A stretch of DNA of 64,000 nt from an uncultured Pseudomonadales bacterium (GCA_937773555.1 CALJVT010000005.1:310001-374000), one strand, 5' to 3'. Positions 8,016 through 17,887 are shown, counted from the first letter of the stretch. The notes: generated by a model not told the origin, from the sequence alone. Made by a program: numbers and translations.

Positions 8016-9497
8016 TTAGAGTGCTTGGTATTCTTTATCCCAGCGCTTGGCTTCTTTCTTAGAAACCCCGCCTAATAGGTCTACTGCATGGCGAATACGC
8101 GCCCTGCTCATGTCTGGGCCAAGTATTTGCATGGCATCAAATACAGACACGGAATTTGCTGTGCCTGTAATCACAACAAACAAGGTGGCAAACAAATCTT
8201 TTGGCTTAATCTCTAGGGTTTCTGCCATACCTTTACAGATAGCAAAAATGTCATCTTTTTGCCAATGGCGCAAAGCCTCTAAGCGCCACAAGGTAAACTG
8301 CAATGCTTTGCGCACTTGCTCTGGTTCTAGCTTTTTATTGGCTAGTTCGTCTTGTGTAAGGTCAAGCATGCCGCTAAGGAAAAACCCAGCCAATGGCAAC
8401 ACATCACTAAACTTGTCTACACGGGGCTTAATGAGGGGTACGATTGGGGCTAAGAAATTATTGTTAATGGCCCAGGTTTGCATGCGCTGTATGAATTCTG
8501 CGTCGTTTAGGTCTTCTCTTATCCATAGCCCATTAAGCCAAGAAAGCTTGTCTTGGTCGAATATAGGGCCACCTAAAGACACACGGTTTACGTCAAAGTT
8601 TGCAACCATTTCTGCTAAGCTAAACTTTTCTCGTTCATCGGGCATAGACCAACCCATGCGGCCCAGATAGTTTAACAACGCTTCGGGCAAGTAACCCATG
8701 CGCTGGTAATACATAATACTGGTGGGGTTTTTGCGCTTAGACAGTTTGCTTTTATCTGGGTTACGTAATAGCGGCAAGTGGCACAGTTCTGGCATGTCCC
8801 AACCAAAGTACTGGTAAAGTAATTGATGCTTAGGGGCTGAGTTAATCCACTCTTCGCCACGCAGCACATGGGTAATCCCCATGAGGTGGTCATCCACTAC
8901 GTTGGCTAAATGATAAGTGGGCATGCCATCTGCTTTTAGCAGCACTTGCATGTCTACTTGAGCCCATTCAATTTCGATGCTGCCACGCAACATGTCTTGG
9001 AATACGCACATGCCTTCACGTGGAATTTTCATGCGAACCACGTGAGGAATGCCATCATCTAGGTGCTGCTGTACTTGTGTTGGAGACAGCGCTAAACCAC
9101 GGCCGTCGTAGCCAATAGGCAATTTGTTTTCTGTTTGGTGACGACGAAGGTCATTAAGCTCTTCACTGGTGGCAAAGCAATAGAACGCATGCCCATTATT
9201 TACTAGTTGATCAGCGTAGTCTTTATAAATACTGCCTCGCTCACTTTGGCGATAAGGGCCATGAGGCCCTCCCACGTCTGGGCCTTCACTCCACTCAATA
9301 CCCAACCACCGTAATGAATCTAAAATGGCTTTCTCAGATTCTGGGGTGCTGCGCTCTTGATCTGTGTCTTCAATACGTAAAATAAACTCGCCGCCGTGCT
9401 GACGTGCAAATGCCAGATTAAATAAGGCAATGTAGGCTGTGCCTAGGTGTGGGTCACCGGTTGGAGAGGGTGCAATGCGGGTACGAATAGCAGTCAT
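8016..9497 (-). CDS. gltX: glutamate--tRNA ligase
   Basis: GltX charges tRNA-Glu with glutamate in the cytoplasm. The 493-residue protein begins [20 protein letters not shown], where HLGT is the class I HIGH-type signature, and has the KMSKS-type element SKLSKRK near residue 250 in the context [17 protein letters not shown]. The length equals that of typical proteobacterial GluRS. The C-terminal anticodon-binding half is intact and ends in [10 protein letters not shown]. It stands alone, upstream of tRNA-Ala in the same orientation, with tRNA-Ala having its own promoter. The ribosome-binding site is weak, but the ATG start matches the family N-terminus. Confidence 0.97.
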   Translation of the reverse strand: MTAIRTRIAPSPTGDPHLGTAYIALFNLAFARQHGGEFILRIEDTDQERSTPESEKAILDSLRWLGIEWSEGPDVGGPHGPYRQSERGSIYKDYADQLVNNGHAFYCFATSEELNDLRRHQTENKLPIGYDGRGLALSPTQVQQHLDDGIPHVVRMKIPREGMCVFQDMLRGSIEIEWAQVDMQVLLKADGMPTYHLANVVDDHLMGITHVLRGEEWINSAPKHQLLYQYFGWDMPELCHLPLLRNPDKSKLSKRKNPTSIMYYQRMGYLPEALLNYLGRMGWSMPDEREKFSLAEMVANFDVNRVSLGGPIFDQDKLSWLNGLWIREDLNDAEFIQRMQTWAINNNFLAPIVPLIKPRVDKFSDVLPLAGFFLSGMLDLTQDELANKKLEPEQVRKALQFTLWRLEALRHWQKDDIFAICKGMAETLEIKPKDLFATLFVVITGTANSVSVFDAMQILGPDMSRARIRHAVDLLGGVSKKEAKRWDKEYQAL

Positions 9498-9661
9498 GGT
9501 TTTGGTCTAACAGTGGTTGTAAAATTCCGCTGTATTATACCTGAAACTGGCATTGTGTGTATTAATGAGGCGTAAAGTGTTGCTCCACTTTACTAGGCTA
9601 AGCGCATAAAGCAAAAACATACAGGTGTTTATAGAAGGTAAATAGGGGGCAGAAAAAAGTT

Positions 9662-9708
9662 AAAAAAAAGCCCCAAAATAACAGTAAAAACTGTTGCTCT
9701 GAGGCTTT
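9662..9708 (-). terminator. rho-independent terminator after xsc
   Basis: On the minus strand an AAGCCTCA/TGGGGCTT outer stem and an AACAGT/ACTGTT inner stem around TTTT are followed by eight Ts. It sits 20 bases past the xsc stop and would end the sulfonate transcript. Confidence 0.8.
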
Positions 9709-9726
9709 AGACAGCAATCTAAACGA

Positions 9727-11505
9727 TTATGCGCCTTTTTGAGGACGCATGTCGCCCAGGCTAATGCCAGCTACTTCTACTGGGTTCTTCATAGCGTCAC
9801 GGCGGAACGGGTCGCCTAGCTCTTGGTTAATTAGAATTTCAATGAGCGTGGTTTTGCCCGCTGCTTGGTCTACTAACGCTTGGCTAAGTGAAGAGCTCAC
9901 TTCATCCATAGTGCGTGCTTGTACGCCTTTTAGGCCACAGGCATCAGCTATGGCAGCATAGTTAACGTTTTCGTCTAGCTCTGTGCCTACGAAGTTGTCA
10001 TCAAACCATAAGGTAGAGTTACGCTTCTCTGCACCCCACTGGTAGTTACGGAACACAATCATCGTTACTGCTGGCCACTCATCACGGCCAATGGCGGTTA
10101 ATTCTGTAACAGCAATACCAAAGGCACCGTCGCCAGAGAAACCAATGACAGGGGTATCTGGGCAACCAATTTTAGCGCCTACTACTGCGGGCAATCCGTA
10201 ACCACATGGGCCAAATAATCCAGGTGCTAAATACTTACGGCCTTCTTCAAACGTTGGGTAAGCATTACCAATGGCACAGTTATTACCAATGTCAGAGGAG
10301 ATAATGGCATCTTTTGGCATAACCGAAGCAATTGCACGCCACACCATGCGTGGGCTTAGCCATTCAGGCTTCGCAGCGCGGGCACGTTCGTTCCAAGTGG
10401 TACCTGGGTCGTCTTCTTCGTTAGTCATTGCTGCTAGTTCAACATCCCAAGCCGCTTTGGTGGCAGCAGTGTGAGCTTTACGCTCAGCACGGCCTGCATC
10501 GCCAGCAGTCGCAGAAAGTTGAGCTAAAATGCCGTTGGCTACTTTAGCTGCGTCACCGACAATGCCTACAGAAACGGGCTTGGTTAAACCAATGCGCTCT
10601 GGCTTAAGGTCTACTTGAATGATTTTGGCATTTTTAGGCCAGTAATCTATGCCGTAGCCTGGCAAGGTAGAAAATGGGTTTAAACGTGTGCCTAAAGCCA
10701 ATACTACGTCTGCATCTTTAATTAATTGCATGCCAGCTTTAGAACCGTTGTAGCCTAGTGGGCCAGCAAATAATGGGTGTGAACCCGGGAACGCATCGTT
10801 ATGCTGATAACCACAACATACTGGCGCGTCTAAGCGTTCTGCTAAAGCCATAGAGGCCGCAATGCCGCCCGCAGCCAATACCACACCAGCACCGTTTAGG
10901 ATCACTGGAGACTTAGCAGAAGACAACAGCTTAGCGGCTTCAGCGATAGCCATTTCACCACCAGAAGGCAGTTCAAAATCAATCATGGTTGGCAAGTCAA
11001 TATCCACAACTTGAGTGAACATGTCACGTGGAATATTGATTTGCGCAGGCGCTGAAAAACGATGTGCATTAGCAATAACCCGATCCAGCACTTCTGCAAT
11101 GCGTGATGGGTCACGCACTTCTTCTTGATAACAAACCATGTCTTGAAATAAAGCCATTTGCTCTACTTCTTGGAAACCACCTTGGCCAATGGTTTTGTTA
11201 GCCGCTTGAGGCGTTACTAACAACAATGGGGTGTGGTTCCAGTAAGCTGTTTTAACAGGCGTAACAAAGTTGGTTATGCCGGGGCCATTTTGAGCAATCA
11301 TCATGCTCATTTTGCCAGTAGCGCGGGTATAGCCATCTGCCATCATGCCGCCAGAGCCTTCATGGGCACAATCCCAGAAGCTAATGCCAGCTTTTTCAAA
11401 AATGTCAGAAACGGGCATCATGGCAGAGCCAATAATACCAAATGCGTGTTCAATGCCATGCATTTGTAAGGTTTTTACAAACGCTTCTTCTGTAGTCATT
11501 TTCAT
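9727..11505 (-). CDS. xsc: sulfoacetaldehyde acetyltransferase
   Basis: Xsc is a thiamine-diphosphate enzyme that converts sulfoacetaldehyde and phosphate to acetyl phosphate and sulfite, the desulfonation step of taurine and isethionate catabolism. The 592-residue protein starts MKMTTEEAFVKTLQMHGIEHAFGIIGSA, a very characteristic Xsc N-terminus. The cofactor glutamate lies in CAHEGSGGMMADGY, and the ThDP motif GDGAFGIAVTELTA ends with NYQWGAEKRN. This distinguishes it from acetolactate synthase. ATG codons at 11505 and 11499 both fit; the first matches homologues. It is downstream of a TRAP transporter and a GMC dehydrogenase. No pta for acetyl phosphate and no sulfite exporter of the TauE type is seen here. 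Confidence 0.93.
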   Translation of the reverse strand: MKMTTEEAFVKTLQMHGIEHAFGIIGSAMMPVSDIFEKAGISFWDCAHEGSGGMMADGYTRATGKMSMMIAQNGPGITNFVTPVKTAYWNHTPLLLVTPQAANKTIGQGGFQEVEQMALFQDMVCYQEEVRDPSRIAEVLDRVIANAHRFSAPAQINIPRDMFTQVVDIDLPTMIDFELPSGGEMAIAEAAKLLSSAKSPVILNGAGVVLAAGGIAASMALAERLDAPVCCGYQHNDAFPGSHPLFAGPLGYNGSKAGMQLIKDADVVLALGTRLNPFSTLPGYGIDYWPKNAKIIQVDLKPERIGLTKPVSVGIVGDAAKVANGILAQLSATAGDAGRAERKAHTAATKAAWDVELAAMTNEEDDPGTTWNERARAAKPEWLSPRMVWRAIASVMPKDAIISSDIGNNCAIGNAYPTFEEGRKYLAPGLFGPCGYGLPAVVGAKIGCPDTPVIGFSGDGAFGIAVTELTAIGRDEWPAVTMIVFRNYQWGAEKRNSTLWFDDNFVGTELDENVNYAAIADACGLKGVQARTMDEVSSSLSQALVDQAAGKTTLIEILINQELGDPFRRDAMKNPVEVAGISLGDMRPQKGA

Positions 11506-11895
11506 AATTAATTACACCTAAATTGGTTTGAAAGTGAGTTAAATGATTAGAAGGAGTTAACCATTCTTACATCATGAGTAAAGGATACTAAACTATTGGC
11601 TAATACCTTAGAACCAAATATGTTATTTCGATTAGCCCAGTTAAGTTAGTAAAAAAAACGCCTCGCCCGCCTACATATAAACTATGTTGAGCGGACTCGA
11701 CGCAAAAACCACTAGAACTAATTTTTAAGGTACGGGTTGTCTTAATGGTGAGGCAACCAAGGGTTTGGTTTAAGCCATGTTAAATGCTCATAACAAGCCT
11801 ATGAGCCACACCCCTTAAAACGTTAACCATGGGGGGGGTGGCTTTTTATGTGCGCCAATGTCTTGGCGCTCAGTTAATTCTTAGTGTTACAGTGA
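11506..11895 (-). other. intergenic region between TRAP permease and xsc
   Basis: No gene is supported. A hairpin-capable pair, AGCCACACCCC and GGGGGGTGGCT, lies at about 11800-11843 around a run of eight Gs (11831-11838). Its T run is on the plus-strand side, so it would not end the TRAP transcript efficiently. The part nearest xsc presumably holds its own promoter, but no convincing -35/-10 pair was found. Confidence 0.4.
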
Positions 11896-14229
11896 CTACC
11901 AGTAGTTAGGCAACCACAAGGCAATTTGTGGGAAGAATATGATCAAGGCTAAACCGATTAACTGAATAACCATAAACTGCATCATGCCTAGGTAAATATC
12001 CTTTAAATCCCATTCTGGCACTACCCCTTTTAAGAAGTACGCAGACAACGCAACAGGCGGGCTTAACCAGGCGGTTTGAAGGTTTACTGCCACCAATATG
12101 GCAAACCAGATTAACAAGTCTGCCTGACTTAAACCAAAGTCTAAGGTTTCTACCACTGGCAAAAGAATAGGCACAATAATCAATACAATAGGCACCCACT
12201 CTAACGGCCAACCCAGCACAAAAATTAACGCTAATATAAAAAACAGCATTGCCCAAGACGACAGGTCAAAGGACAGGAGCAATTCCGTAAGCATTTGAGG
12301 TGTGCCTAGGTTGGAGAATACTGCACCAAAAAAGTTTGATGCCGCCACCAGAAACATAATCAGAACCGTAATTTCTAAAGTTTTAACCAATGCATCATAG
12401 CCGCTGGCAATAGAAAACTTTTTATAGGCGATAGATAGAACTAACGAACCAAAAGCACCACACGCAGCGGCCTCTGCTGGCGTTGCAAGCCCAGCCACAA
12501 TGGAGCCTAAGGAGAACGCAATAAGCACCGTGGGTGGCACCAAGCCCATAAAGAACTCATACCACAGGTCAGAAAAATAGAATCCTTTGGGCCTTACTTC
12601 GCGAGCCCATTTAAACAACCAGAACATTAAACCAATCCATAGCAATGGAATGACAAGTCCTGCAAGTGGGAAGAATGACAAGCCACCCTTGGTTGCTGCA
12701 ATGCATAGGAATACAAACATGCCCAAGCCAGACATCACTAATATAACTTCTAGCCCATAATAAGGTGATGTTTCTGGCTGCTCGTCTTCAGGCAAAATAG
12801 GCCCAAGATCAGGGTTAATCATGCAACGGCCAATAGTGTAAATCATGTACAAACTAGCCAATAACACGCCAGGCAGCACTGCCGCCCGAAATAAGTCTGT
12901 TACAGGTACTTCTAATACAGGCCCCATCACAATTAACATAATGGAAGGCGGTATTAATATGCCTAAAGTTCCACCTGCAGTAATAGCACCCGCCGATAAA
13001 CGCACATCATAATTAGAGCGATTCATGGTTTTGGCTGCCATAATGCCCAATATAGTAACCGACGCGCCAACAATGCCCGTAGCCGCTGCGAAAATCATTG
13101 ACACAAACAACACTGCAACAAACAACGCACCCCGCGTGCGAGACATCATCATTTGCACGGCGTTAAACAGGCGTTCCATAAGCCCTGCTTGTTCCATCAT
13201 AATACCCATGAAAATAAACAAGGGCACCGCTACAAGCTGGTCATTCATCATCGTAGAGTTCACTTGCAGGGTAAGCAAGAAGAACGCTAATTTACTGCTG
13301 CCGCCTATTGAAGCAAACACAAACCCAAGAAAAATCAACGTAAACGAAATAGGGAAACCGATGAAGATCGAAAACAACATGGCTGCTAACATCAGCATAC
13401 CAACCATAGGTTTTGAAATGCTAACATCACCTAGCAGACTTCCTAGCCAATCACCCAGTGGCAGCACGTCTGGATAGAACACTGATGTAAAAACACACCC
13501 TAGGCCTATTAGGTAAAACGGGAAGAATTTTAAGAATTTTGCTTCTCTTACTTTTCCCATTTGGTGAAAAGCGCGAAATAGCTCAGGGAAGCCCTGCAAA
13601 AACAGAAGGCCTGCACCAATAGGCATAAAAATACGCGAAGGCCATAAGTAAGGTGCCCAGGTAGAGTCTGCACTCGCATCTTCCCAAATGCCCCACTCTT
13701 CACCCCAACCATTAAAGCCTAAAGAGTCACCCGCAAAGCCTAGTGCGCTCCAAAAGAACAGCAGCATAGCGGGGAAATAAAACATTAGGTACAACACCGC
13801 ATCAACAGTGGCTTGGGTTGTCGTATGCCAAGTACGGTAGATAAAATCAGCGCGAATATGCACACCTCGCATCAAGGCATAGCCTGATGCCGCCATAAAT
13901 ATTACCCCGCCAAGCATTCGACTCACGTCATACGCCCATGTGGTAGGCCCCAAATTTATAGCACGGGCAAGGTCATCTAAGTCATAAGAAACCAGTAACG
14001 CAAACATGCCTCGGGAAAATACTTCGGTAACCATTACGGCCACCAAAGGGAGAATGGCCAGACAAATGATGCGCCCCATCCATAAATTTAGCACATCTAT
14101 AAAAGCAGTAATGGGACGTTGCCAAGGCGTCATATCCTCTGGGGTTTCTCCAGGTTTCTCGGCGCGACGCTCTGCGATTAATTCATCAGTAATTTCAAGC
14201 TCACCGATGTCTGTTACTTGTGTCGCCAT
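11896..14229 (-). CDS. TRAP transporter fused permease DctQM
   Basis: This 777-residue inner-membrane protein joins the small (DctQ) and large (DctM) TRAP subunits. Residues about 45-230 hold a DctQ-like four-helix unit with PLVAVMVTEVFSRG and ALMRGVHIRADFIYR. From about 270 onward comes a DctM-type unit with many helices and the motifs FPISFTLIFLG, VPLFIFMGIMMEQAG and AGGTLGILIPPSIMLIVMGP. It uses a sodium gradient and a DctP receptor to import organic anions. A GAGGAAGC ribosome-binding site precedes the ATG. Its place between the binding protein and xsc suggests a sulfonate such as isethionate or taurine (cf. IseKLM and TauKLM systems), which is inference. Confidence 0.9.
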   Translation of the reverse strand: MATQVTDIGELEITDELIAERRAEKPGETPEDMTPWQRPITAFIDVLNLWMGRIICLAILPLVAVMVTEVFSRGMFALLVSYDLDDLARAINLGPTTWAYDVSRMLGGVIFMAASGYALMRGVHIRADFIYRTWHTTTQATVDAVLYLMFYFPAMLLFFWSALGFAGDSLGFNGWGEEWGIWEDASADSTWAPYLWPSRIFMPIGAGLLFLQGFPELFRAFHQMGKVREAKFLKFFPFYLIGLGCVFTSVFYPDVLPLGDWLGSLLGDVSISKPMVGMLMLAAMLFSIFIGFPISFTLIFLGFVFASIGGSSKLAFFLLTLQVNSTMMNDQLVAVPLFIFMGIMMEQAGLMERLFNAVQMMMSRTRGALFVAVLFVSMIFAAATGIVGASVTILGIMAAKTMNRSNYDVRLSAGAITAGGTLGILIPPSIMLIVMGPVLEVPVTDLFRAAVLPGVLLASLYMIYTIGRCMINPDLGPILPEDEQPETSPYYGLEVILVMSGLGMFVFLCIAATKGGLSFFPLAGLVIPLLWIGLMFWLFKWAREVRPKGFYFSDLWYEFFMGLVPPTVLIAFSLGSIVAGLATPAEAAACGAFGSLVLSIAYKKFSIASGYDALVKTLEITVLIMFLVAASNFFGAVFSNLGTPQMLTELLLSFDLSSWAMLFFILALIFVLGWPLEWVPIVLIIVPILLPVVETLDFGLSQADLLIWFAILVAVNLQTAWLSPPVALSAYFLKGVVPEWDLKDIYLGMMQFMVIQLIGLALIIFFPQIALWLPNYW

Positions 14230-14419
14230 TTTGGCTTCCTCTTATTATTGTCTATAATTATTATTAATGCGTTATCGTCAAACAACTGGCTTAAATCATT
14301 GTAACTGATCGTTACAATTTGAAAAAAATCTATCATAGATTCCTGTATAAAAAGAGCCAGAAGACTATGATAAACCTCTTACCACCTTAACTATTTACAA
14401 CCTTAATGATTGCGGTACT

Positions 14420-14452
14420 AAAAATCGACCTAGCACTGTGTACTAGGTCGAT
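14420..14452 (-). terminator. intra-operon terminator between TRAP binding protein and permease
   Basis: ATCGACCTAG (14424-14433) and CTAGGTCGAT (14443-14452) form a perfect 10-bp stem with a 9-base loop. On the minus strand it is followed by TTTTT. It lies 20 bases after the dctP stop and would let only part of the transcripts continue into dctQM. Confidence 0.75.
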
Positions 14453-14471
14453 ATCAAGTTAATACATACTA

Positions 14472-15575
14472 TTACTTGATGCTATCAGCAAAGGCTTTAC
14501 CTAAACTAGCATTAGATGCCTGTGCACCAGCCCAGAAAGGTACTGCGATTGCAGCGAAATCTTTTTGTGACTGCCAAACTTCTGCAAAGAACTCATTCTC
14601 GTCAGAAGACTTTTGAAGCAGCGCGTTTGCCGCATTCATATACGCAGGGAAATAATCTGCTGGCGTATCATGCAATTGCACACCGTGGTTCTCAGTCAAG
14701 TCTTTCAAAGCCTTACCGTTCTCATAGATGCGGTAAGAGATAGATTTTGACAAAGATGCATTGGCAGCTACTTCTATCGCTTTCTTTTGCATAGCAGATA
14801 GAGAGTCATAAACATCGCCATTTAAGTACATGTCAGCATTTACAACTACCTGGTGAAGACCTTGTAGGTAGTAATGCTTCAATACTTTTTGGAAACCAAA
14901 CACACTATCAGGCTTTGGACAGCACCATTCGGCAGCGTCAATTGTGCCTTTTTCAAGCGCAGGTAGAATATCACCACCGCCCATAGCAACAGAGGCTACG
15001 CCAATGTCTTTATAAGCTTGGCCTACCATGCCTGGGGGAGCACGGAAACGCAGTTTACGGAAGTCATCCATAGAGTTAATAGGTTCAGGGAACCAACCCA
15101 ACGCTTCTGGGCCTACAGGCTGTAACATAAAGCCTTTAATATTAACGCCCATTTCGTCCCAAAGACGATCATAAAGCTCTTTACCACCGCCGTATTGGAA
15201 CCAAGAAAGGAACGCAATGTTATCAAGGCCTACACCTGCACCTGCAATAGGAGCACCAAATAGGTTAGCGGCCGGATGCTTACCACCCCAATAATGAGTC
15301 CACGCAAAACCACCGTCTAGCAAACCAGCATCAATCGCATCGATGATGTCAGTGTTACCAACAACCGAACCACCTGGCAATATTTCAATATTGACAGAAC
15401 CGTCAGTCAATTCACGCACATCATTAGCAAATTCATTTAACATGTGCACTTCATCGGATTTAGTGCCAAGCACTGACTGAACACGAATGGTCACGTCTTT
15501 AGCATAAACTGCAGTGGTGCTGATAATCAGCGCCCCAGCAACAGCAGCCAACTTCATTTTATTTAAAACGGACAT
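14472..15575 (-). CDS. TRAP transporter substrate-binding protein (DctP family)
   Basis: This periplasmic receptor of the TRAP system has 367 residues with a signal peptide ending near TTAVYA-KDVTIRVQS. Motifs typical of DctP proteins include the LPGGSVVGNTDIIDAIDAG stretch, LRFRAPPGMVGQAYKDIGV containing the arginine that usually binds the ligand carboxylate or sulfonate, and a KGTIDAAEWCCPKPDS segment. GGAGGACA 4 bases before the ATG is a strong ribosome-binding site, fitting high expression. A terminator hairpin follows the gene. The CC pair in AEWCCP is unusual at a position near the ligand pocket in this family. The substrate is inferred from xsc and the GMC dehydrogenase. Confidence 0.9.
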   Translation of the reverse strand: MSVLNKMKLAAVAGALIISTTAVYAKDVTIRVQSVLGTKSDEVHMLNEFANDVRELTDGSVNIEILPGGSVVGNTDIIDAIDAGLLDGGFAWTHYWGGKHPAANLFGAPIAGAGVGLDNIAFLSWFQYGGGKELYDRLWDEMGVNIKGFMLQPVGPEALGWFPEPINSMDDFRKLRFRAPPGMVGQAYKDIGVASVAMGGGDILPALEKGTIDAAEWCCPKPDSVFGFQKVLKHYYLQGLHQVVVNADMYLNGDVYDSLSAMQKKAIEVAANASLSKSISYRIYENGKALKDLTENHGVQLHDTPADYFPAYMNAANALLQKSSDENEFFAEVWQSQKDFAAIAVPFWAGAQASNASLGKAFADSIK

Positions 15576-15702
15576 AAAATGTCCTCCGTTATTATTGTTA
15601 TACCTTCAGTCAGCTGTTGCCTAGGTGCATGGAAGGCTTCACACATGCCCAAGTTATTGGGTTGGCAACAGTAAATTTATTCAAATTAAGCTTAGTGCTA
15701 AG

Positions 15703-16299
15703 CTATAAATAGGTCAGTAGGTCTAGCCATCCGTCGTACAGCATTTTTCCAGTTAAATAGACTAAAAACACCAATCCCACATAGGCAATAGCTGGAAACT
15801 TTAGCATTACACGCATGATTAGTGTGGCAAAAAACGCCATTAATACAATAGCTAATACTAAACCCATCACTAATAACTGAGTATTATCCCGAGCAATGGC
15901 AGCTACTGCCAAAACATTGTCTAAAGACATAGAAATGTCAGCTATGGCAATGGTAACCAAAGCACTGCGCATGCTTACCTTTGGCTGATCTTCACTAGAC
16001 ACCACAGTCTCTTCTGGCTGCGGCGCTGCAAAGTCTTTAATTTCGCCATAAAAACGCCAGCACACCCACGCAAGCAAGAGGCCACCTAACAATAAGATAC
16101 CTGGCACACTAATAATGGTGCTGGCACCCACGGCAAACAAAATACGGAACAAGGCGGCTAACGCCATGCCAATAAAAATAACTTTTTTACGTTGATTAGC
16201 AGCCAAACCAGCAGCAGCCATACCTATTACTAAGGCGTTGTCTCCAGACAAAATCAGATCAGCAAATATAATCTGACCAATATCTACCCAATTAAACAT
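15703..16299 (-). CDS. TerC-family integral membrane protein (YjbE type)
   Basis: This 198-residue protein has about seven membrane segments and the two TerC signatures: DLILSGDNALVIGMA near residues 15-29 and DISMSLDNVLAVAAIA near 120-135, each carrying the conserved Asp-Asn pair. TerC proteins belong to the LysE-type exporter superfamily; members are linked to tellurite resistance, Mn homeostasis and other export. The ATG lies inside the last codons of the GMC dehydrogenase gene (8-base overlap), so the two are translationally coupled. That placement, in an operon that makes sulfite, raises the possibility of anion export, which is only an inference. Confidence 0.88.
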   Translation of the reverse strand: MFNWVDIGQIIFADLILSGDNALVIGMAAAGLAANQRKKVIFIGMALAALFRILFAVGASTIISVPGILLLGGLLLAWVCWRFYGEIKDFAAPQPEETVVSSEDQPKVSMRSALVTIAIADISMSLDNVLAVAAIARDNTQLLVMGLVLAIVLMAFFATLIMRVMLKFPAIAYVGLVFLVYLTGKMLYDGWLDLLTYL

Positions 16300-17887
16300 T
16301 TACCATCTCCTGAAGAATCATAGCGGCTGCTTTTTCACCAATCATAATAGCTGGGGCGTTGGTATTGCCCGACGTAATAATGGGCATGATAGACGCGTCA
16401 GCGACACGCAAACCTTCTATGCCATGCACTTTAAGTTGAGCATCTACTACCGCCATATCATCATTCCCCATTTTACAGGTGCCCGTGGGGTGGTAAATGG
16501 TTGTGGCTGTCTCTCTTGCCCAATTAAGGATCTCCGCATCTGCTTGTTCTCCAATATTAATACCTGGGCTATGTTCTTGGGTGACTAAGGATTTTAATGG
16601 CGCGTGCTGGGCAATAAGCCGAGCAATTTTTATACCTTCAACAATCGTTTTTTGGTCCAGTTCAGTGGCCAAATAATTGGGATGAATATCAGGGTGATCT
16701 GAAAACCGGTCAGACACTAAACTTAAGTGCCCTGTACTTTCAGGGCGCATTTGCAATACTGAAGCGGTAAAAGCATCAAACTTATGCGGGCCTTCAGCGG
16801 GTGAATCTGCACTAAAGGGCTGAATATGGAATTGAATATCAGGCCGGCCAGGGCTTAAATGTGTTTTAACAAAACCGGTACCCAAGCTGGCGGCCATAGT
16901 CATGGGCCCCGTGCGTTTTAATAGGTATTCTAGGCCAATTAAACCTTGTTTAAACCAGCTACTTATCTCAGTATTAATAGTGCTAGCGGCACATTTAAAT
17001 ACGGGTCTGGCTTGCAAATGGTCTTGTAAATTTTGGCCCACACCGGGTAATTCTTTCACCATGTTTATGTTGTGTGGGGTTAGCTGCTCTTCAGGTCCAA
17101 TGCCAGACACCATCAGTAATTGTGGCGAGCCTATAGCACCAGCGCTCAAAATAACTTCTTTAGTAGCTTTTAGCTGGCCACTGGCTAATTGCACACCAGT
17201 TGCACGGCTCCCCTCAAATAATAGTTTTTCCACGCAAGAACCGGTGAGTATGGTGAGGTTAGCGCGACTGCGGGCAGGGTTAAGATAAGCAACAGCTGCA
17301 CTGCAGCGCCGGCCTTTTTTAGCAGTGAGCTGGAACAAGCTCACACCTTCCTGATCTTTACCGTTGTAGTCTTTGTTGGCGGGGTAGCCAAAATTTTGCG
17401 CCGCTTCTAACCAAGCATCAACTACAGGTCGGCTTAAACGGGTCTCTGATACCGTTAATGGTCCGCCCTGCCCCCTCATACCACTGGCTGCTCCCTGCCA
17501 GTCTTCAGAACGCATGAAATAGGGCAACACTTGATCCCATTGCCACCCATCGTTACCTAAGTTAGCCCAGTCATCAAAGTCTTGCGCTTGGCCACGAACA
17601 TACAACAGCCCATTAATAGAGCTACTACCGCCCAGCACTTTGCCTCTAGGCCAAGGAATAGAGCGCCCATTTAGCCCAGAACAAGGCTTAGATTTGTAGC
17701 ACCAATCGGTAGACGGGTTGCCCATGGTTTTAAAATAGCCCACAGGCACATGAATCCAAGGGTTTAGGTCGCGGCTTCCAGCTTCTAGCAAAGCTACGGT
17801 GTGACGGCCATCTTGCGACAACCGATTGGCTACAGCGCATCCCGCTGAACCTGCACCAATAACAATGTAGTCATACTGCTTTTGCAT
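16292..17887 (-). CDS. GMC-family FAD oxidoreductase, candidate isethionate dehydrogenase (IseJ-like)
   Basis: This 531-residue GMC flavoprotein starts with the FAD-binding DYIVIGAGSAGCAVANRLSQ, then GGSSSINGLLYVRGQ, GAIGSPQLLMVSGIGP and the C-terminal YHPTGTCKMG containing the catalytic histidine. It resembles choline dehydrogenase, but no bet genes are present. In known isethionate pathways a GMC dehydrogenase (IseJ) oxidises isethionate to sulfoacetaldehyde, the substrate of Xsc, and a TRAP transporter plus a regulator accompany it. Exactly these partners surround this gene. An IclR-type regulator is divergent. The enzyme class is firm; isethionate is an inference, with other small alcohols possible. 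Confidence 0.85.
   Translation of the reverse strand: MQKQYDYIVIGAGSAGCAVANRLSQDGRHTVALLEAGSRDLNPWIHVPVGYFKTMGNPSTDWCYKSKPCSGLNGRSIPWPRGKVLGGSSSINGLLYVRGQAQDFDDWANLGNDGWQWDQVLPYFMRSEDWQGAASGMRGQGGPLTVSETRLSRPVVDAWLEAAQNFGYPANKDYNGKDQEGVSLFQLTAKKGRRCSAAVAYLNPARSRANLTILTGSCVEKLLFEGSRATGVQLASGQLKATKEVILSAGAIGSPQLLMVSGIGPEEQLTPHNINMVKELPGVGQNLQDHLQARPVFKCAASTINTEISSWFKQGLIGLEYLLKRTGPMTMAASLGTGFVKTHLSPGRPDIQFHIQPFSADSPAEGPHKFDAFTASVLQMRPESTGHLSLVSDRFSDHPDIHPNYLATELDQKTIVEGIKIARLIAQHAPLKSLVTQEHSPGINIGEQADAEILNWARETATTIYHPTGTCKMGNDDMAVVDAQLKVHGIEGLRVADASIMPIITSGNTNAPAIMIGEKAAAMILQEMVNV

Noticed and set aside
9727-11505. Acetolactate synthase or oxalyl-CoA decarboxylase
   Set aside because: The N-terminus and the HEGSGGMMADGY region are characteristic of Xsc, and the neighbours are sulfonate genes.
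11795-11850. Terminator for the TRAP permease transcript
   Set aside because: The hairpin arms pair, but the T run lies on the plus-strand side, so it does not look functional for the minus-strand transcript.
13025-13477. 150-codon plus-strand frame inside dctQM, and similar long antisense frames inside gltX, ALDH, paaZ and others
   Set aside because: They lie wholly within strong genes on the other strand, lack ribosome-binding sites and show no family features.
16292-17887. Choline dehydrogenase betA
   Set aside because: No betB, betI or choline transporter is present; the TRAP-xsc context fits a sulfonate alcohol. Sequence alone does not exclude choline.
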